Assembly: GCA_041394605.1 (NCBI GenBank)
Contig: JAWKHX010000018.1
Coordinates: 30,803 to 94,802, forward strand
Length of the DNA: 64,000 bases
Direction: 5' to 3'
Origin: UBA668 sp041394605
GTDB lineage: Bacteria; Actinomycetota; Acidimicrobiia; Acidimicrobiales; Ilumatobacteraceae
Part shown: positions 1 through 6,872 of the stretch, in pieces
Position numbering within the stretch: the first letter of the stretch is position 1
Layout: each line of letters opens with the position of its first letter
The notes under the pieces: generated by a model
Told to the model about the DNA's origin: nothing
What the model saw: only the letters and a program-made list of their open reading frames with translations
The model's database searches: none
Translations under genes and position numbers: made by a program

Positions 1-780
1 CCAGACCTGGAACGGCTCACCGACGGGGGCCTCGGGGAACTCGATCCGCAGTTCGAACTGGCCGGCCTCGTTGGCGTACCCGACCTTGCGCCCGTAGGCG
101 CTCTCGATCACGACCTTGGCGCCGGGGGCCGTGGTGCCCCAGAACACGTCGTACGGCGGGGCCGCGTCACACGACCCGTACACCTGATGCACGCTCCACT
201 CCCACGACGGTGCCGTCGTGGTCGGCTCCGTCGGCTTCGGCTCGGTCGTCGTGGGCTCCGTCGTGTGCGGCGGTTCGGTGGTCTTCGGTTCGGTCGTGCG
301 CGGCGGCTCCGTGGGCTTCGGTTCGGTCGTGCGGGGCGGCTCCGTGGGCTTCGGTTCGGTGGCCGGCGGCTCGGTCGGCTCGGTCGGCTTCGGCTCGGTT
401 GCCGGCGGCTCTGTGGGCTTCGGCTCGGTCGCCGTCTCCGTCGTCGTCGGCTCGCTGGCGTCCTCGCCGTCCTCGCCGTGGGTGGTCGTCGGTTCCGCCT
501 TCCGGGTCGGCTCCGTCGCCCCGCCCTCGCCGGCGGGGGCGATGCGACTGGGCTCGTCCTGCTGGTGGAGGGCGAACGCACCGCCACCCACGAGGGCCAG
601 GCAGGCGGCCGCGCTGAACATGATGACGGCGCCGCGACGCCGGGCACCGCCGCCACCCATCATCCGTTGCAGGCGGGGCACGTCGGGGGTCGGGCGGAAC
701 GACGCCGCGGCGTCGTCGAGCAGCCGGCCGAGCTGGGTGTCGAACGGCTGGTGGTCGAAGGGGTCGTGGGAACCGTTCAT
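1..780 (-). CDS. Membrane-anchored partner of the ECF sigma factor, with Thr/Glu/Pro/Lys-rich linker (partial, C-terminus off the window)
   Basis: The start codon overlaps the sigma-factor stop as ATGA, so the two are translationally coupled, and the gene runs off the left edge. About 50 cytoplasmic residues come first, then one membrane helix (about 51-70, rich in Ala, Leu and Gly after Arg-Arg-Arg). A roughly 100-residue linker of repeated TEPKPTEPP-like units follows, then a beta-rich extracytoplasmic segment resembling a bacterial Ig-like fold (motifs GTTAPGAKVVIES and GQFELRIEFPEAPVGEPF). Position and topology suggest an anti-sigma or signalling partner. No zinc-binding HxxxCxxC anti-sigma motif is visible in the N-terminal part, so the anti-sigma role is inferred from context only. 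Confidence 0.7.
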   Translation of the reverse strand, partial: MNGSHDPFDHQPFDTQLGRLLDDAAASFRPTPDVPRLQRMMGGGGARRRGAVIMFSAAACLALVGGGAFALHQQDEPSRIAPAGEGGATEPTRKAEPTTTHGEDGEDASEPTTTETATEPKPTEPPATEPKPTEPTEPPATEPKPTEPPRTTEPKPTEPPRTTEPKTTEPPHTTEPTTTEPKPTEPTTTAPSWEWSVHQVYGSCDAAPPYDVFWGTTAPGAKVVIESAYGRKVGYANEAGQFELRIEFPEAPVGEPFQVW

Positions 781-1358
781 CGGATGCCTCCAAGGCGCTG
801 TGCCAGGGTCTGATGCCCGCGGGCCACATGGGTCCGCACCGAGCCCACCGAGCAGCCCATGGCCTCGGCGATCTCTCCCTCTGTCATCCGCAACCAGTGG
901 CGGAGCACGACGGCGGTGCGTTGACGATCCGGCAGCGTGGCCAACGCCGCCATCACGTCGGGCCGGGAGGAGCGCTGCAGCGCTTCGTCCTCGGCGGAGG
1001 CGGCGGCCCCGCCCACGACGAACATCGGAGCATGTGAATGGCGGCGGGCGGTCGCCTTCCTCCGGTGCGCGCTGTGGGCGAGGTTCACCACGATGGAACG
1101 CAGGTAGGCAAGCCGGCGCTCCGGCTCCTGCACCTGGTCCCAGTGCTCGTACAGCCGCACGAACGCGTCGTGGGCCAGGTCGTCGGCCTGCTGGGTGTCG
1201 CCACACAGCAGGTAGGCGAGGCGGGCCACGCCCCTGAACTCGGCCTCGTAGAGCGCCACGATGCCGGAGCGGGCGGACCCGGCGTGCGCTCGATCGGCGA
1301 CCAGGCGCAGTGACCGCACGGGGTCACCCTGGGGGAGTTCGGCTGCATGCACGATCAT
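777..1358 (-). CDS. RNA polymerase ECF-type sigma factor (sigma-70 family, SigE-like)
   Basis: This 193-residue protein has the two domains of an ECF sigma factor. Region 2 lies at about 33-100 (YEAEFRGVARLAYLLCGD, DLAHDAFVRLYEHWDQV). Region 4 lies at about 135-190 (LPDRQRTAVVLRHWLRMTEGE, then the helix-turn-helix EIAEAMGCSVGSVRTHVARG). It directs polymerase to a small regulon and is normally held by a co-transcribed membrane anti-sigma, which fits the next gene. I take the ATG; an in-frame GTG one codon upstream is equally possible and follows an AAGGGG. A perfect dyad TCACCA-N4-TGGTGA lies 54 bp upstream and may be an operator. Confidence 0.9.
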   Translation of the reverse strand: MIVHAAELPQGDPVRSLRLVADRAHAGSARSGIVALYEAEFRGVARLAYLLCGDTQQADDLAHDAFVRLYEHWDQVQEPERRLAYLRSIVVNLAHSAHRRKATARRHSHAPMFVVGGAAASAEDEALQRSSRPDVMAALATLPDRQRTAVVLRHWLRMTEGEIAEAMGCSVGSVRTHVARGHQTLAQRLGGIR

Positions 1359-1459
1359 CACCCCTTACGACGCACAACGCGCCCGAACCTCTGACACGCA
1401 CAGCACACAATTCACCACGGATGGTGATCGGCAGCACTGGCCGCCGGCGTGAGCACCTG

Positions 1460-2287
1460 TCAGGTGCGGTCCCAGAGCATCGCCGTCGCCGAGGCCGGGT
1501 CCAGCAGGCGCTGGGCGGGGGACTGGCGGTCGATGTGGCCGATCAGTCCCTGGTAGACGCCGAAACCGCAGAGCTCCTGCAGCTCCGGGGAGAAGCCGCG
1601 GACGGTCTCCAGCGGGATGCCGAGCTGCTGGTTCTCCTGCTGGCGGATGAACCCGGCGCAGTAGTTCATCGCGATGCCGCGGCGCCGCTGCCCGGTGGTG
1701 TTGGCGCCGCCCCCGTGCCAGAACCCGCCGTTCCACACGAGGATGCTGCCCTTGGGCATCTCCGCCGGGACACTGTCGTAGTGCTGCCCGTAGACGGGGG
1801 AGTGGTCCAGCAGATGGCTGCCGGGAACGATCCGCGTGGCGCCGTTCGCCTCGGTGAAGTCGGTGATGGCCCACATGCTGTTGGCAGTGACCGAGCGGCG
1901 CGGCTTCTGGCCGGGGATCACCTGGTCGTCTGCGTGGATCGGCTGGGCCCCCTCGCCGGGATGGATGGTGATCGACGACAGGCTGCTCACCAGGCAGCCC
2001 TTCCCCAGCAGGTGGTGCATCAGCGGCAGCACCACCGGGTGCACGGGGATCTGGGCGTACAGGTCGCCCAGCGCCAGCAGGTTGTAGACCCGGGTGGTGG
2101 CCCGGCCCTCGAACCCGTTGCCGCCGAACCCGATGCCCAGCTCCTGCTCCAGCCGGTCGATGTCCTCGTCGATCGCCGCGGCGAGGTCGGCGTCGAACGC
2201 GTCGTGCACGATCGTGTAGCCGTCGCGGTCGAGCCGCTCGATGTGGCCGGCCAGATCTGCCGGGCCGGCCGTCGCCGTCGCCGTCAT
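1460..2287 (-). CDS. Phytanoyl-CoA dioxygenase family Fe(II)/2-oxoglutarate oxygenase
   Basis: This 275-residue protein is a PhyH-type non-haem iron oxygenase. The metal-binding HxD is in QPIHADDQV at about residue 117, the distal His is in FWHGGGANTT at about 184, and the 2-oxoglutarate-binding Arg probably follows in QRRRGIAMNY. PhyH enzymes hydroxylate acyl-CoAs or small metabolites; the substrate cannot be read from sequence. The start is the Met after a long run without start codons, 48 bp from the divergent kinase gene, with CAGAGT 6 nt upstream as a possible -10 of a leaderless transcript. A second PhyH gene in this window shares the GGAN motif. Confidence 0.88.
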   Translation of the reverse strand: MTATATAGPADLAGHIERLDRDGYTIVHDAFDADLAAAIDEDIDRLEQELGIGFGGNGFEGRATTRVYNLLALGDLYAQIPVHPVVLPLMHHLLGKGCLVSSLSSITIHPGEGAQPIHADDQVIPGQKPRRSVTANSMWAITDFTEANGATRIVPGSHLLDHSPVYGQHYDSVPAEMPKGSILVWNGGFWHGGGANTTGQRRRGIAMNYCAGFIRQQENQQLGIPLETVRGFSPELQELCGFGVYQGLIGHIDRQSPAQRLLDPASATAMLWDRT

Positions 2288-2335
2288 GCGCCAACTCTGC
2301 CAGACCACGAGCCGAGGGGCTACGGTCGGCGCACC

Positions 2336-3370
2336 ATGGAACCCGACGCGATCACCTCCGAGTGGCTGAGCAGCGTGCTCGGCGCCGACGTCCGCATCAC
2401 CGCCACCAAGCGCATCGGCGACGGCCTGGTGGGGATGAACCTGCGGATGGCGCTGGACGTGCCCGCGGGCAGCGACCTGCCGACGAGCCTGATCGCCAAG
2501 CTGCCCTCGCCGGACCCCGCCAGCCGGGCCACCGGCGTGGCGCTGCGGAACTATGACCGGGAGGTGCAGTTCTACCGCCAGATCGCACCCACCGTGGACA
2601 TCCGCGTGGCCCACTGCTACCACAGCGAATGGCACCCTGACGACGGCGATTTCGTGCTGCTGCTGGAGGACCTGGCGCCGGCCGAGCAGGGCAACCAGCT
2701 CACCGGCTGCTCCGCCGAGCACGCCCGCACGGCGGTGCTGGAACTGGCCCGGCTGCACGGCCCCCGCTGGGGCGACGACAGCCTGTCGCACGTCGAGTTC
2801 CTCCAGAAGCGCACGTCCGGCGACGCCGGCAACCTGCAGGCGATGTGGGGCATGTTCGTGCCCGGCTTCCTCGGCACCTACGCCAAGTACCTGGACGCCG
2901 ACGGCATCGCCCTGGTGGAGCGGTTCGGCCCGCGCATCCCCGACTGGATCGAGGGACGCAACCTGCCGCTCACCGTCACCCACGGCGATTACCGGCTGGA
3001 CAACCTGATGTTCGCCTCGCCCCAGGGTGGGTACCCGGTGGCCGCGGTGGACTGGCAGACGCCTGGGCAGGGGCCCGCCAGCGCCGACGTCAGCTACTTC
3101 ATGGGCGCCGGCCCGCTGCCCGAGGTGCGCCGCGAGATCGAGCGCGGCCTGGTGGACGACTACCTCACGGCGCTCGGCGAGTACGGCGTGCACACGGACG
3201 GCGCCGAGTTCTTCCGCCACTACGCCCGCGACGCCTACGGCGGCGTGGTGATGGCGGTCGTCGCGTCGCAGATCGTCGGCGGCAGCGAGCGCAGCGAAGC
3301 GATGTTCGCGGCCATGGCCACCCGCCACGTCCGCCACTGCCTGGACCTCGGTTCCGAAGCACTGATCTAG
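2336..3370 (+). CDS. APH-family phosphotransferase (EcKL/choline-kinase-like fold)
   Basis: This 344-residue protein has the aminoglycoside phosphotransferase/choline kinase fold. The catalytic loop is HGDYRLDNLMF (about 223-233), with Brenner Asp and Asn, and the metal-binding Asp follows in AAVDWQTPGQGP (about 245). The N-terminal lobe contains SLIAKLPSP, where the Lys would contact ATP. Members phosphorylate small hydroxylated molecules; in catabolic actinobacteria many act on steroids or other alcohols rather than antibiotics, so a resistance role should not be assumed. A TACGGT box ends 9 nt before the ATG. It is divergent from the PhyH gene, which may share control. Confidence 0.85.
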   Translation: MEPDAITSEWLSSVLGADVRITATKRIGDGLVGMNLRMALDVPAGSDLPTSLIAKLPSPDPASRATGVALRNYDREVQFYRQIAPTVDIRVAHCYHSEWHPDDGDFVLLLEDLAPAEQGNQLTGCSAEHARTAVLELARLHGPRWGDDSLSHVEFLQKRTSGDAGNLQAMWGMFVPGFLGTYAKYLDADGIALVERFGPRIPDWIEGRNLPLTVTHGDYRLDNLMFASPQGGYPVAAVDWQTPGQGPASADVSYFMGAGPLPEVRREIERGLVDDYLTALGEYGVHTDGAEFFRHYARDAYGGVVMAVVASQIVGGSERSEAMFAAMATRHVRHCLDLGSEALI

Positions 3371-3388
3371 CGCCGAGCGACAGCTCGG

Positions 3389-3409
3389 CTCGGGTCAGTC
3401 GAGCCCGAG
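3389..3409 (+). terminator. Possible terminator hairpin after the phosphotransferase gene
   Basis: CTCGGG and CCCGAG form a 6-bp stem around a 9-nt loop, 18 bp past the stop codon. A smaller GAGC/GCTC stem lies just before it. There is no U-run, as is usual in high-GC actinobacteria. Confidence 0.35.
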
Positions 3410-3477
3410 AACGACGATGATGGAATGCCAGCTGGTGAACCTCGGATCAACCGCCCAGAGCGAGCGGTAGATCTGCG

Positions 3478-3843
3478 CTACCAGATGTACATCGAGGCTG
3501 AGTGAACTCGACCACGTTCGTCGGCGGGCATGAAGTGCAGAGCTTCTGGCCCCGTCCGGTGCTCATCAGCGAGTGGTGCCTCGATCGTCGCTCCAGCCTC
3601 GAACATGAGACGCAGGTGGGCCGTCTCGTCGAACTCAGTCGCCAGGACCTTGAGTCCGATGTAACGGCGCAAGATGTCCCCGCCGTTGTCGGGGGTGAGA
3701 GTCCAGCAATCACCGTCGATCGAACCGTTCGGGTCGGTCAGCAGGCGAACGATCGAGTAGTTGATGCGGAGTTCGACGTAGTCACGCACGTACGACACCA
3801 TGTCCAAGTGGTCCACGAGCGCGTCGAAGGGCGAAGCCAGCAC
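3478..3843 (-). CDS. Hypothetical protein, DUF6188-like
   Basis: This protein of about 121 residues is read from a GTG in the frame after the upstream gene's stop; no ATG is available before VSYVRDYVELRI, so the start is uncertain. The body is beta-rich: alternating hydrophobic strands (YVELRINYSIVRLL, LRRYIGLKVLATEF, HLRLMFEAGATIEA) end in an Ala-x-Met-Tyr-Ile-Trp tail. The pattern resembles DUF6188 and other small proteins linked to toxin immunity, but I am not certain of the family. It is less GC-rich than its neighbours and lies 58 bp after another 121-residue orphan, downstream of an HNH nuclease gene. Confidence 0.5.
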   Translation of the reverse strand: MLASPFDALVDHLDMVSYVRDYVELRINYSIVRLLTDPNGSIDGDCWTLTPDNGGDILRRYIGLKVLATEFDETAHLRLMFEAGATIEAPLADEHRTGPEALHFMPADERGRVHSASMYIW

Positions 3844-3901
3844 GAGCGCAGACTGCCTTCTCGCGAGCCTTACGTCAACAGCGCCGATCGGGAGTTCGGC
3901 A

Positions 3902-4267
3902 CTACTGCACGCGAAACTCCGTCGCAGGAAACGTGGACGGATCGAAGCCGTCGGCCACGAGTACCTGCCGCAACCATTCGCGCCCCCTGTCGTCACAGCG
4001 ATCCCACGTCTCGAACAACAGCTGGTCGTGTAGTTCCGGCGATGGCGCGGCTCTCAGGCGATTCGGGAGATTGTGGACGACGTTCGCCAAGACACCGATC
4101 GCAGGGAGGTTCGCGTGCGCATCGGCGGCGTACATGCGGATGTCCAACACCGCCCGGCCAAGAACCTCAAGGAGCACGTCCCGCGATGTCTCTGCCACGA
4201 GCGCAGAGTGCCCGGTGTGGGCGCTGTTGGCAAGGGCCTCCGCTCGATGCGGGACCGGCTCGTGCAC
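3902..4267 (-). CDS. Hypothetical protein, helical
   Basis: No family is recognised. From the first GTG after the HNH stop the product is 121 residues and largely helical (LVAETSRDVLLEVLGRAV, then LPAIGVLANVVHNLPNRL), ending REWLRQVLVADGFDPSTFPATEFRVQ-like. It begins 21 bp behind the nuclease gene on the same strand, so it is probably co-transcribed. Its codon use and lower GC match the following 121-residue gene, which suggests the pair arrived together. The reading frame runs through the nuclease gene without further Met codons, so the start choice rests on the preceding stop. Confidence 0.5.
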   Translation of the reverse strand: MHEPVPHRAEALANSAHTGHSALVAETSRDVLLEVLGRAVLDIRMYAADAHANLPAIGVLANVVHNLPNRLRAAPSPELHDQLLFETWDRCDDRGREWLRQVLVADGFDPSTFPATEFRVQ

Positions 4268-4287
4268 GGCGATCCGGCCGTGGCCGG

Positions 4288-5565
4288 TCAGGCGGCGGGG
4301 CCGATTTCGGTGCCGTCGGGGCGGTAGGTGTGCCAGGTGCCGTTGGGGCCGCGGCGGAGCTTGTAGCCGTGGTTCTTGAGCCGGTCGTGGCGGGGGCACA
4401 AGGGTGCGCCGTTGGTGGTGGCGGTGGGGCCGCCGTGTTGCCAGTCGGTGGTGTGGTCGGCGTTGCAGTAGGTGGTGGTGGTGTCGCAGCCGGCCCAGGT
4501 ACATCGTGGTGAGTGGAGCATGACCGCGTCACGTGCGGCTCCGGTGAACAATCGTCTGCGTCGGCCGTAGTCGATGATGTTGCCGGCCGAGTCGACCACG
4601 ACTCGGCGGACCCAGCCGCCGATCGCGGCGCGGAGGGCGTGTTGCGGGTCGACGAGGGTGCCGGTGGAGGTTTCGCTGCGCCGGTGCTGCTGGGGGACCT
4701 GGCCGAAGAGGCGGTCTTCTGTCTGGGGCAGCAGGTTCCAGTCGCGGGTGAGCACGTCTTCGAACGTCTGCACGTCCATGATCAGGTTCAACACCGGTTC
4801 GGGTTCCTTGGAGCCGGCGGGTGCGCCGGCTGCGGTGCGGAAGATCCGCAACAGCGCATCCCACCGTCGCTGCCCGGCGTTGCGCGGCAGGTCCGCAGCG
4901 CCGTCACCCTCTGCCGCGTCGGTTGCGGCGTCGAGGTCGTTGAGGAACTCGGCTTGGGTGAACTGGTCCCAGATCTCCTTCAACTCCGCACTGTCCAACG
5001 CGCCACCATGACCCGACAGGTGACCGACACCGTCGCGGATAGTCAGCCCGGCCTGGCGGGTCTCGTGCGCGAGTTCGGCGTCGCGGTGAGCGCCGTCGGC
5101 GTCGGCGAGGATCTCCCAACGGCGCACACACCTGCGGAAGTCCTCGTAGGGAAGATCGCGGGCCTGGCCGGTGAGCAGGTCGATGTGGTGATGCAACTGA
5201 TCGCCGCAGCGCGGGTTGGCCCGCGCCCGAGCGAGATCATGAGTCTGGGCGACACCGACCTCGCCGTTACCCAACGCATCCACCACTTGGGGCATGCCGT
5301 CCAACAACCGGCCGGTGCGGATGAGATGGGAGATCTCACCCTCGGACATGTTCGCCTCGGCCCGCAACACCGCGCGCACCGACGAGTGCCCGTCCTCGCC
5401 GAACAGCTTCGCCTCGCCAACCGCATGGACCGTCGCAGCCAGCTCTGCTTCCACACGCCGCCGCAACGCCTCCAACTCGCGGAGCCTTGCCACCTGCCCC
5501 GCATAGGGCATCGACCCCACCTCTGCGGCCACACAGGCCCCGGAGAAGCGGTCGGCGAGTTCCAT
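4288..5565 (-). CDS. DUF222 / 13E12-repeat family HNH endonuclease
   Basis: This 425-residue protein has an N-terminal DUF222 helical domain (about 25-300; motif DLARARANPRCGDQLHHHID) followed by an HNH nuclease domain (about 360-415). The nuclease part has CTWAGCD, then NADHTTDWQHGG, TTNGAPLCPRHDRLKNHGY, giving the metal-coordinating Cys pairs and the catalytic His-Asn-His. The family is abundant in Actinomycetota; in Mycobacterium tuberculosis several 13E12 genes carry LexA boxes and are DNA-damage-inducible. Here a near-perfect LexA box sits inside the promoter. ATG is chosen because TAGTAT ends exactly 6 nt before it; a GTG two codons upstream is unlikely. Its exact cellular role is unknown in the family. 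Confidence 0.88.
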   Translation of the reverse strand: MELADRFSGACVAAEVGSMPYAGQVARLRELEALRRRVEAELAATVHAVGEAKLFGEDGHSSVRAVLRAEANMSEGEISHLIRTGRLLDGMPQVVDALGNGEVGVAQTHDLARARANPRCGDQLHHHIDLLTGQARDLPYEDFRRCVRRWEILADADGAHRDAELAHETRQAGLTIRDGVGHLSGHGGALDSAELKEIWDQFTQAEFLNDLDAATDAAEGDGAADLPRNAGQRRWDALLRIFRTAAGAPAGSKEPEPVLNLIMDVQTFEDVLTRDWNLLPQTEDRLFGQVPQQHRRSETSTGTLVDPQHALRAAIGGWVRRVVVDSAGNIIDYGRRRRLFTGAARDAVMLHSPRCTWAGCDTTTTYCNADHTTDWQHGGPTATTNGAPLCPRHDRLKNHGYKLRRGPNGTWHTYRPDGTEIGPAA

Positions 5566-5571
5566 ACACAC

Positions 5572-5600
5572 ATACTACCGAACGTATGTTCGACTATCAA
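5572..5600 (-). promoter_or_regulatory. Sigma-70-type promoter of the HNH gene, leaderless
   Basis: On the minus strand TTGATA (5600-5595) and TAGTAT (5577-5572) are separated by exactly 17 bp. The -10 ends 6 nt before the ATG, so transcription should start at or beside the start codon. Confidence 0.7.
5579..5592. promoter_or_regulatory. LexA (SOS) box in the HNH promoter spacer
   Basis: CGAAC-GTAT-GTTCG is a perfect 5+5 dyad with a 4-bp centre. It fits the Gram-positive LexA consensus CGAACRNRYGTTYG and all but one outer base of the mycobacterial TCGAAC-N4-GTTCGA. It fills the spacer between -35 and -10, so LexA bound here should block polymerase. Confidence 0.8.
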
Positions 5601-5609
5601 CCCGACAAC

Positions 5610-5632
5610 CAAGATTTCCCGAAGAAATCTTG
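5610..5632. repeat. AT-rich perfect inverted repeat upstream of the HNH promoter
   Basis: CAAGATTTC and GAAATCTTG form 9-bp perfect arms around a 5-nt loop (CCGAA). It lies 10 bp beyond the -35 of the HNH gene in otherwise GC-rich DNA. It could be a second operator or a terminator; there is no U-run. Confidence 0.5.
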
Positions 5633-5721
5633 CCCACTACCAGGCCCGACGCGCCCTGCCTGTGACCGCGCCGCGGCGAGCACTTCGCGCTCCAGGTCCG
5701 ATCCCGTCATAGGGTGGAAGC

Positions 5722-6228
5722 GTGAGCAGCGATCCCCGCGACCCCGACGCAGCGCAGTGGGGGGCGATGAACGACCTCGACAAGATCGAGTGGATGGTGG
5801 AGACCCACGGGTGGGCCATCGAACCCGTGGCGGCCCGCACGGACACCGACCCTCCGCTGGCCGGGTACGTCTACACCATCGGCTACCCGGAGGCGTTCGG
5901 GTTCCCCGAGGTCGTCCTGTTCGGGCTGACCCCGTCGATGGCCCGTGGCCTGTTCGACCTGGTGGCCGACCTGCTGCGCGGCGGCACGGAGATCCCGCTC
6001 GGGGTGGAGTTGACCGGCCTGTTCGACGGCGAGCAGCGCTGCGTGTTCGCCCCGCTGGCAGCGGAGGTGACGGTGGAGTTGCTGCCGACCGCGGTGGCGT
6101 GGCGGAACGGCCGCCCGTTCGACGCCGTGCAGCTCCTGTGGCCGGACCGCAATGGCTTCCTCCCGACGGAGGCCGGCTTCGACCGCCGCCTGCTGATGGC
6201 CCAGCCGGTCGTCGCCGACCTCGGGTGA
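5722..6228 (+). CDS. DUF4262 domain protein
   Basis: This 168-residue protein matches the DUF4262 pattern: HGWAIEPV, then PPLAGYVYTIGYPEAFGFPEV, with a hydrophobic core and a Trp-Pro-Asp-Arg segment near the C-terminus. Function is unknown; the domain is common in actinobacteria and proteobacteria. The start is GTG, supported by TAGGGT ending 6 nt upstream, so it is probably leaderless. The stop overlaps the start of the DCC-family gene as GTGA, indicating a two-gene unit. Confidence 0.85.
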   Translation: MSSDPRDPDAAQWGAMNDLDKIEWMVETHGWAIEPVAARTDTDPPLAGYVYTIGYPEAFGFPEVVLFGLTPSMARGLFDLVADLLRGGTEIPLGVELTGLFDGEQRCVFAPLAAEVTVELLPTAVAWRNGRPFDAVQLLWPDRNGFLPTEAGFDRRLLMAQPVVADLG

Positions 6229-6653
6229 GCGCCCGTAGCCTGGGCGACGTGGCCGCCCCGACCTTGCCGCTCCTGGTGTTCGACGGGGACTGCGCGTTCT
6301 GCTCGTCGTCGGTCCGGTTCGCCCAGCGGTGGATCCGCCGGATGCCGCCCGTGGTGCCGTACCAGCAGGCAGACCTCGCGGTGCTCGGCCTGACGGCTGC
6401 GGAGTGCGAGACCGCCGTCCAGTACGTCGCCCGCGACCACCGGGTCTACGCCGCCGAGGACGGGGTGAGTGCGCTCCTGCTGGCGGCCGGCAAGGGCTGG
6501 TGGCTGCTCGGCGCGCTCATGCGCGTGCCGGGCATCCACTGGCTGAGCGGGGTGGCCTACCGCTGGGTGGCCCGCAACCGCCACCGCTTGCCGGGCGGCA
6601 CCACAGCCTGTGCGGTTCGGCTACCGGAGGCCGGCGGGGTCCAGCGCCCGTAG
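6225..6653 (+). CDS. DCC-family thiol-disulfide oxidoreductase-like protein (DUF393)
   Basis: The DCC signature DGDCAFC lies near the N-terminus (about residues 17-23), followed by RFAQRWIRRMP and VPYQQADLA, and a C-terminal YRWVARNRHRLPGG typical of DUF393. The family is predicted to have a thioredoxin-like fold with a redox-active CxxC; substrates are unknown. I start at the GTG overlapping the upstream stop (GTGA), giving 142 residues; a second in-frame GTG eight codons on is possible. The 3' end overlaps the end of the convergent small gene by about 33 bp. Confidence 0.85.
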   Translation: MSARSLGDVAAPTLPLLVFDGDCAFCSSSVRFAQRWIRRMPPVVPYQQADLAVLGLTAAECETAVQYVARDHRVYAAEDGVSALLLAAGKGWWLLGALMRVPGIHWLSGVAYRWVARNRHRLPGGTTACAVRLPEAGGVQRP

Positions 6654-6872
6654 CTCGTTGAGCTCGGCGGCCAGTTCGTCCAGCGCCACAGGGTCGGCGC
6701 CCTGCAACAGGATGCGCCGCGCGCAGGTGAAACCGGCCGCCTTCACCAGCTGGGTCCAGTCGTCGTGCGGGCGGTCCAGCAGTACGCGCAGCGCGGCGGT
6801 GAGCGCTGCCACGGGGTCCGCGTCGTAGGCGTCCATCAGGCGCTCGGCGTCGAACTTGTTCAGCCGGTTCAC
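6621..6872 (-). CDS. Small hypothetical protein coupled to the saccharopine dehydrogenase-like gene
   Basis: This 83-residue helical protein begins with a GTG overlapping the upstream stop (GTGA). Its body (KFDAERLMDAYDADPVAALT, then CARRILLQGADPVALDELAA) looks like a small all-alpha accessory domain. No family is recognised. The coupling suggests a partner or accessory of the dehydrogenase-like protein. It overlaps the convergent DCC gene at its 3' end. Confidence 0.6.
   Translation of the reverse strand: MNRLNKFDAERLMDAYDADPVAALTAALRVLLDRPHDDWTQLVKAAGFTCARRILLQGADPVALDELAAELNELRALDPAGLR

Noticed and set aside
218..480. Regular repeats that might be a CRISPR array or satellite
   Set aside because: They encode the Thr/Glu/Pro/Lys-rich linker of the membrane protein; units vary in length and have no unique spacers.
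1310..2335. A long in-frame extension of the phosphotransferase gene upstream through the PhyH gene
   Set aside because: It is antisense to the conserved PhyH gene and compositionally non-protein-like; the kinase family starts at the ATG at 2336.
2336..3370. Aminoglycoside resistance gene
   Set aside because: Only the APH fold is shared; sequence resembles catabolic or choline-kinase-like members and there is no resistance or mobile-element context.
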